A stretch of 25,660 nucleotides of DNA from DATCZS01 sp036525795 (GTDB lineage Bacteria > Actinomycetota > Acidimicrobiia > Spongiisociales > ZC4RG35). A program made the position numbers and the translations under genes. The DNA is taken from positions 1 through 25,660 of the forward strand of contig DATCZS010000104.1 of assembly GCA_036525795.1 (NCBI GenBank). The letters run 5' to 3'. The notes under the pieces were generated by a model that made no database searches, had not been told where the DNA came from, and was given only the letters and a program-made list of their open reading frames with translations. Each line of letters starts with the position of its first letter. The stretch's first letter is position 1. This document shows positions 22,982 to 25,660 of the stretch, piece by piece.

Positions 22982-24509
22982 CCTCGTCGAACTCCTGGAT
23001 GCGTTCGACCGGCTGGTCGCCACCGCGGCCGAGGTCGATCCGGATGCGGCGGCGGCGGCCGGGCGGGTGGCGTCGCGCGAGAGGCGCCGGCGCGGGTATC
23101 TGGGCGACACGGTGGTGGTGGCGCTGGCCGGGGGCACGGGCTCGGGCAAGTCGAGTCTGATCAACGCGCTGGCCGGAGAGGAGATCGCACTCACCGGCCC
23201 GCAGCGACCAACCACCAACCAGCCGATGGCGTGGATTCCGGCCAACCCCGAGCCGGGCCTGACCCGGCTCCTCGACGACATGGGCATAGGCGAGCGGGCG
23301 GGACACGCCGATCTGTCGTGGCTGGCGGTGATCGACCTGCCGGACATGGATTCGGTGGCGGAGGCCCACCGAACGCTGGTGGAACGGCTCCTTCCCGAGG
23401 TCGACGCCGTCGTCTGGGTGGTCGACCCCGAGAAGTACCAGGATCGCACCCTGCACGCCGACTACCTGGCGCCGCTCGCCGCCCACGCCGCGCGCTTTCG
23501 CTTCGTCTTCAACCAGATCGACCGCGTCGGGGAGACCGATCGATCGGCCGTGCTCGCCGATCTTCGCCGTTCTCTTCGGGCGGACGGCATCGACGAGCCT
23601 GTCGTCATCGCCACCGCCGCCGACCCCCCGGCCGGTCCTCCTTGGGGGATCGCCGCACTGGTCGACGCCCTTCGGTCGCTCGGCGCCGCCAAGGACGTGG
23701 TGCGCGACCGGATCGTGGTGGACGTCATGGAGGCTGCCGAACGATTGGCCGGGATCATCGGCGTGGAGGGTGGGGGAGGGACCGGGTTCGCCGCTCGATG
23801 GGACGAGGCTCGTGTGGAATCGGCGTCCGCCGCCGCCGAGGATCTCGTGGGGCCCGCCGCGCGGCGCGAAGTGGTCACCGCCGGGCGATTGGCGGGCAGT
23901 GGCGCGGTTCGCCTGATCCGCCCCGCACCGGTGCCGGCCTCCTTTCCCACGCCCGTTCCCTCCGAATCGGGCCCTGGCAGGCGCCGCGCCGCCTCGATGC
24001 TCGATGACCTGCTCGGCCGCCTCTCTGCCATGGCCGAAGGCGAGGTCGACGAACGGTTGAGGCGGATCCGGGCGCGAATCGACGCGGAGGTGGAGGCGAG
24101 TTGTCTCGCTGCCGCCGTCGGCGGTTCGATCCGGCCCGGTGATGTTCCCCGATGGTGGGCTCCCGCCCGCTGGGTGCGGCTGGTCGGAGCCCTGGCCGCG
24201 GTCGTCGGGCTCTCGATCCTGGTCGATGCGTTTCGCACCGGAGGGGAGCTGGCGGTTCCGGGGACGATCATGGCGATCTCGCTGGCGGCCATCGTGGTTC
24301 CGGCCCGTCTGGCGGCCGCGTCTGGTGCCCGATGGGCCGGAAGCGGCTTCGATCGCCTGGTGGAGGAAGTGGCCTCTCTGGTCGACCGAGAGCTCGATCG
24401 GCGGGTGGGGGGCCCGATCCGGGATGCGCTCCGCATTCGGGCCGGAGCGGCTGGGGCGTACGCGGAGTTTCGCCTGGTGGCCGCCTCCCACCTAGGGTCG
24501 ACCCCGTGA
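22974..24509 (+). CDS. Dynamin-like membrane GTPase, second of a pair
   Basis: This 511-residue protein resembles its upstream neighbour in plan but not closely in sequence. G1 is GGTGSGKSS (53-61), RPTTNQP gives switch I (78-84), G3 is DLPDMD (121-126) and G4 is NQID (180-183). A helical middle region (about 235-390) is followed by two hydrophobic segments (about 400-420 and 430-450) and an amphipathic C-terminal helix. The ATG at 22974 overlaps the upstream stop by 8 bases, and its own stop overlaps the GTG start of the MscS-type gene by 4. The overlap chain suggests a partner GTPase for the first protein, perhaps forming a heteromer at the membrane. Confidence 0.8.
   Translation: MADLVELLDAFDRLVATAAEVDPDAAAAAGRVASRERRRRGYLGDTVVVALAGGTGSGKSSLINALAGEEIALTGPQRPTTNQPMAWIPANPEPGLTRLLDDMGIGERAGHADLSWLAVIDLPDMDSVAEAHRTLVERLLPEVDAVVWVVDPEKYQDRTLHADYLAPLAAHAARFRFVFNQIDRVGETDRSAVLADLRRSLRADGIDEPVVIATAADPPAGPPWGIAALVDALRSLGAAKDVVRDRIVVDVMEAAERLAGIIGVEGGGGTGFAARWDEARVESASAAAEDLVGPAARREVVTAGRLAGSGAVRLIRPAPVPASFPTPVPSESGPGRRRAASMLDDLLGRLSAMAEGEVDERLRRIRARIDAEVEASCLAAAVGGSIRPGDVPRWWAPARWVRLVGALAAVVGLSILVDAFRTGGELAVPGTIMAISLAAIVVPARLAAASGARWAGSGFDRLVEEVASLVDRELDRRVGGPIRDALRIRAGAAGAYAEFRLVAASHLGSTP
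24493..24498 (+). promoter_or_regulatory. -10 box TAGGGT inside the second GTPase gene
   Basis: TAGGGT, within CTAGGGT, lies 7 bases before the GTG of the MscS-type gene and within the last codons of the GTPase gene. The channel may therefore have its own leaderless promoter in addition to readthrough from the GTPases. Confidence 0.45.
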
Positions 24510-25327
24510 CGGTCTTCGGTCTTTCCGAGATGAGATCCGACCAGCTGGTCAAGACGGTGGCAGTGGTCGTCGTGATCTGGCTGCTCTACCTGGTCATGGG
24601 TCGTCTGGCGCAGCGAAGCGTGGCGCGGTTCGTCGAACGCGGTGGAGAGCACGGAAGCCGCGCCATCACCCTGTGGTCGATGCTGAAGCGCCTGGTGCTG
24701 CTGGTCCTCCTGGTGACGGCCGTGTTGACGGTGGCCGCCATCTGGGAGATCCCTCAGGGTCCCTTCCTGGCGGTCGGTTCGGCGGTCGGCGTTGCGGTCG
24801 GATTCGGCGCCCAGGACCTGGTCCGCGACGTGATCAGCGGGTTCTTCATCCTGGCCGAGGATCAGTTCCACATCGGCGACGTGGTTCGGATCGCCGATGT
24901 GGCGGGCGCAGTGGAGGACATCCGCCCCCGGGTGACCGTGCTGCGCGACCTCGACGGCAACGTCCACTACGTGCCGAACGGGCAGATCAAAGTCGCCTCC
25001 AATCTCACCCAGCAGTTCGCCCAGGTGGTCCTCGACGTCGGTATCGGCTACCGGGTCGATGTCGACCGCGCACTCGAGGTTCTCGGTGCGGTATTGGAGG
25101 AGATGCGGACAGACGACCGCTGGGGGCCATTGTTCATCGAGGCGCCGCAGGTGCTCGGGGTCGATCAGCTGGCGGATTCGGCCGTGGTGCTGCGGGCGGT
25201 GGTCAAGGTCGATGCCGACCAGCGGTGGAACGTGCGTCGTGAGGCGCTGCGTCGGGTCAAGAACCGTTTCGACGCCGAGGGCATCGAGATCCCGTATCCG
25301 CACCTCACCGTCTATCGGGGCGATTGA
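24506..25327 (+). CDS. MscS-family mechanosensitive ion channel
   Basis: This 273-residue membrane protein has the small-conductance MscS core. N-terminal hydrophobic segments lie at about 12-33 (VKTVAVVVVIWLLYLVM) and 58-80 (LVLLVLLVTAVLTVAA). The pore helix is a Gly/Ala-rich stretch at about 88-106 (VGSAVGVAVGFGAQDLVRD). The beta domain follows, with FFILAEDQFHIGDVVRI, the VPNGQI motif and a C-terminal alpha/beta part ending in IPYPHLTVY. MscS channels open under hypo-osmotic membrane tension. The GTG at 24506 overlaps the second dynamin gene by 4 bases. The 3' end overlaps the convergent lipid-kinase gene by 16 bases. Confidence 0.93.
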   Translation: MTVFGLSEMRSDQLVKTVAVVVVIWLLYLVMGRLAQRSVARFVERGGEHGSRAITLWSMLKRLVLLVLLVTAVLTVAAIWEIPQGPFLAVGSAVGVAVGFGAQDLVRDVISGFFILAEDQFHIGDVVRIADVAGAVEDIRPRVTVLRDLDGNVHYVPNGQIKVASNLTQQFAQVVLDVGIGYRVDVDRALEVLGAVLEEMRTDDRWGPLFIEAPQVLGVDQLADSAVVLRAVVKVDADQRWNVRREALRRVKNRFDAEGIEIPYPHLTVYRGD

Positions 25328-25660
25328 CCGCCCGCCACGAGCACGAAGTCGTCTCCCCGACTGACCCGCACCCGGGTGGCGCTGCCCAGAAGTTCGCCGT
25401 CGGCCTGGAACTCCAGCGGAGCAGGCGAGGTGATCTCGACCGCCTCCACCGCAGGAGTCACATGGAGCCCCTTCACGCCTTCCAGGCCGGCAGAGCCGAC
25501 CGCAGCCCGCAGGACACGGCCTGCCCGACGAAGGGGGAGAGCCTCGATCGTCAGCACGCTCATCGGATCGGGAATCCCCGGAGCCAGCCGAAGCGGCACC
25601 CTCCCGAAGTAGGTGTAGACAGGCTGGAACTGGACCATCATCCCGATCGCCGGCCGGCCG
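25312..25660 (-). CDS. Diacylglycerol/lipid kinase, C-terminal part (gene runs off the window)
   Basis: The frame stays open to the window edge, so only the last 115 or so residues are seen and the start lies outside. The fragment fits the C-terminal half of the DAGK/YegS/LCB5 lipid-kinase family: PVYTYFGRVPLRLAPG, then a Leu/Arg-rich helix, a VEITSPAPLEFQADGELLG segment equivalent to the family's 'P.Q.DGE..G' motif, and a final beta-strand. The enzyme would phosphorylate a membrane lipid such as diacylglycerol. The catalytic N-terminal domain with the GGDGT motif is not in this window. It stops with TAG inside the end of the MscS gene. An ATG at 25641 is internal to the domain and not a credible start. 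Confidence 0.82.
   Translation of the reverse strand, partial: GRPAIGMMVQFQPVYTYFGRVPLRLAPGIPDPMSVLTIEALPLRRAGRVLRAAVGSAGLEGVKGLHVTPAVEAVEITSPAPLEFQADGELLGSATRVRVSRGDDFVLVAGGQSPR

Noticed and set aside
21305..24509. One dynamin gene split by a frameshift into two
   Set aside because: Each reading frame has its own complete set of G1, G3 and G4 motifs and its own hydrophobic hairpin, so they are two genes.
22887..25303. Overlapping long minus-strand frames opposite the second GTPase and MscS genes
   Set aside because: They are antisense to proteins with complete motifs and have low-complexity Arg/Ala/Gly/Ser-rich translations.

Overview
The window is a gene-dense stretch of bacterial chromosome with high GC. 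It carries about twenty protein genes on both strands and no RNA gene, CRISPR array, insertion sequence or phage gene that I can see. No gap between genes reaches 300 bases; the longest are about 110-130 bases. High GC, mostly TGA stops, GTG starts, 4-base GTGA/ATGA gene overlaps, an NAD+-dependent DNA ligase, GatCAB, a Thr-rich protein tail and many probable leaderless genes with a TANNNT box just before the start codon suggest an actinomycete-phylum bacterium, perhaps of class Acidimicrobiia. The class is inference; no marker gene settles it.

Layout. (1) 5-1409, minus: a DRG/Obg-type GTPase with a TGS domain and a small protein with a possible metal site. (2) 1537-3695, plus: a cysteine desulfurase overlapping mnmA, a sulfur-relay pair for tRNA 2-thiouridine. 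A D-threonine-aldolase-like PLP enzyme converges on them (3699-4790, minus), and ligA diverges from it (4852-6891, plus). (3) 6922-7317, minus: a small membrane-anchored protein, divergent from the lysine/diaminopimelate operon dapC-dapD-dapE (7392-10362, plus). (4) 10363-11841, minus: a protein that looks like a full-length but catalytically dead GH57 4-alpha-glucanotransferase. A small membrane protein follows (11892-12164, minus). (5) 12221-16066, plus: gatC-gatA-gatB for tRNA amidation plus a HAD phosphatase. Then come pyruvate kinase (16109-17548) and a small Nfu-N-like protein (17636-17932). (6) 17943-19829, minus: a VanW-type envelope protein. (7) 19942-25327: a DUF2130/RmuC-like PD-(D/E)XK protein (minus) diverges from two overlapping dynamin-like membrane GTPases and an overlapping MscS-type channel (plus). 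(8) 25312 to the window end, minus: the C-terminal part of a diacylglycerol/lipid kinase.

Most genes are housekeeping: tRNA modification and charging, DNA ligation, cell-wall precursor supply and glycolysis. The parts that stand out are the nuclease-like/dual-dynamin/MscS cluster, the decayed GH57 protein, and promoter architecture. Nearly every transcription unit starts with a -10-like TANNNT box 6-8 bases before its start codon. By hand scan, all five CTAG tetramers in the window lie in such boxes.
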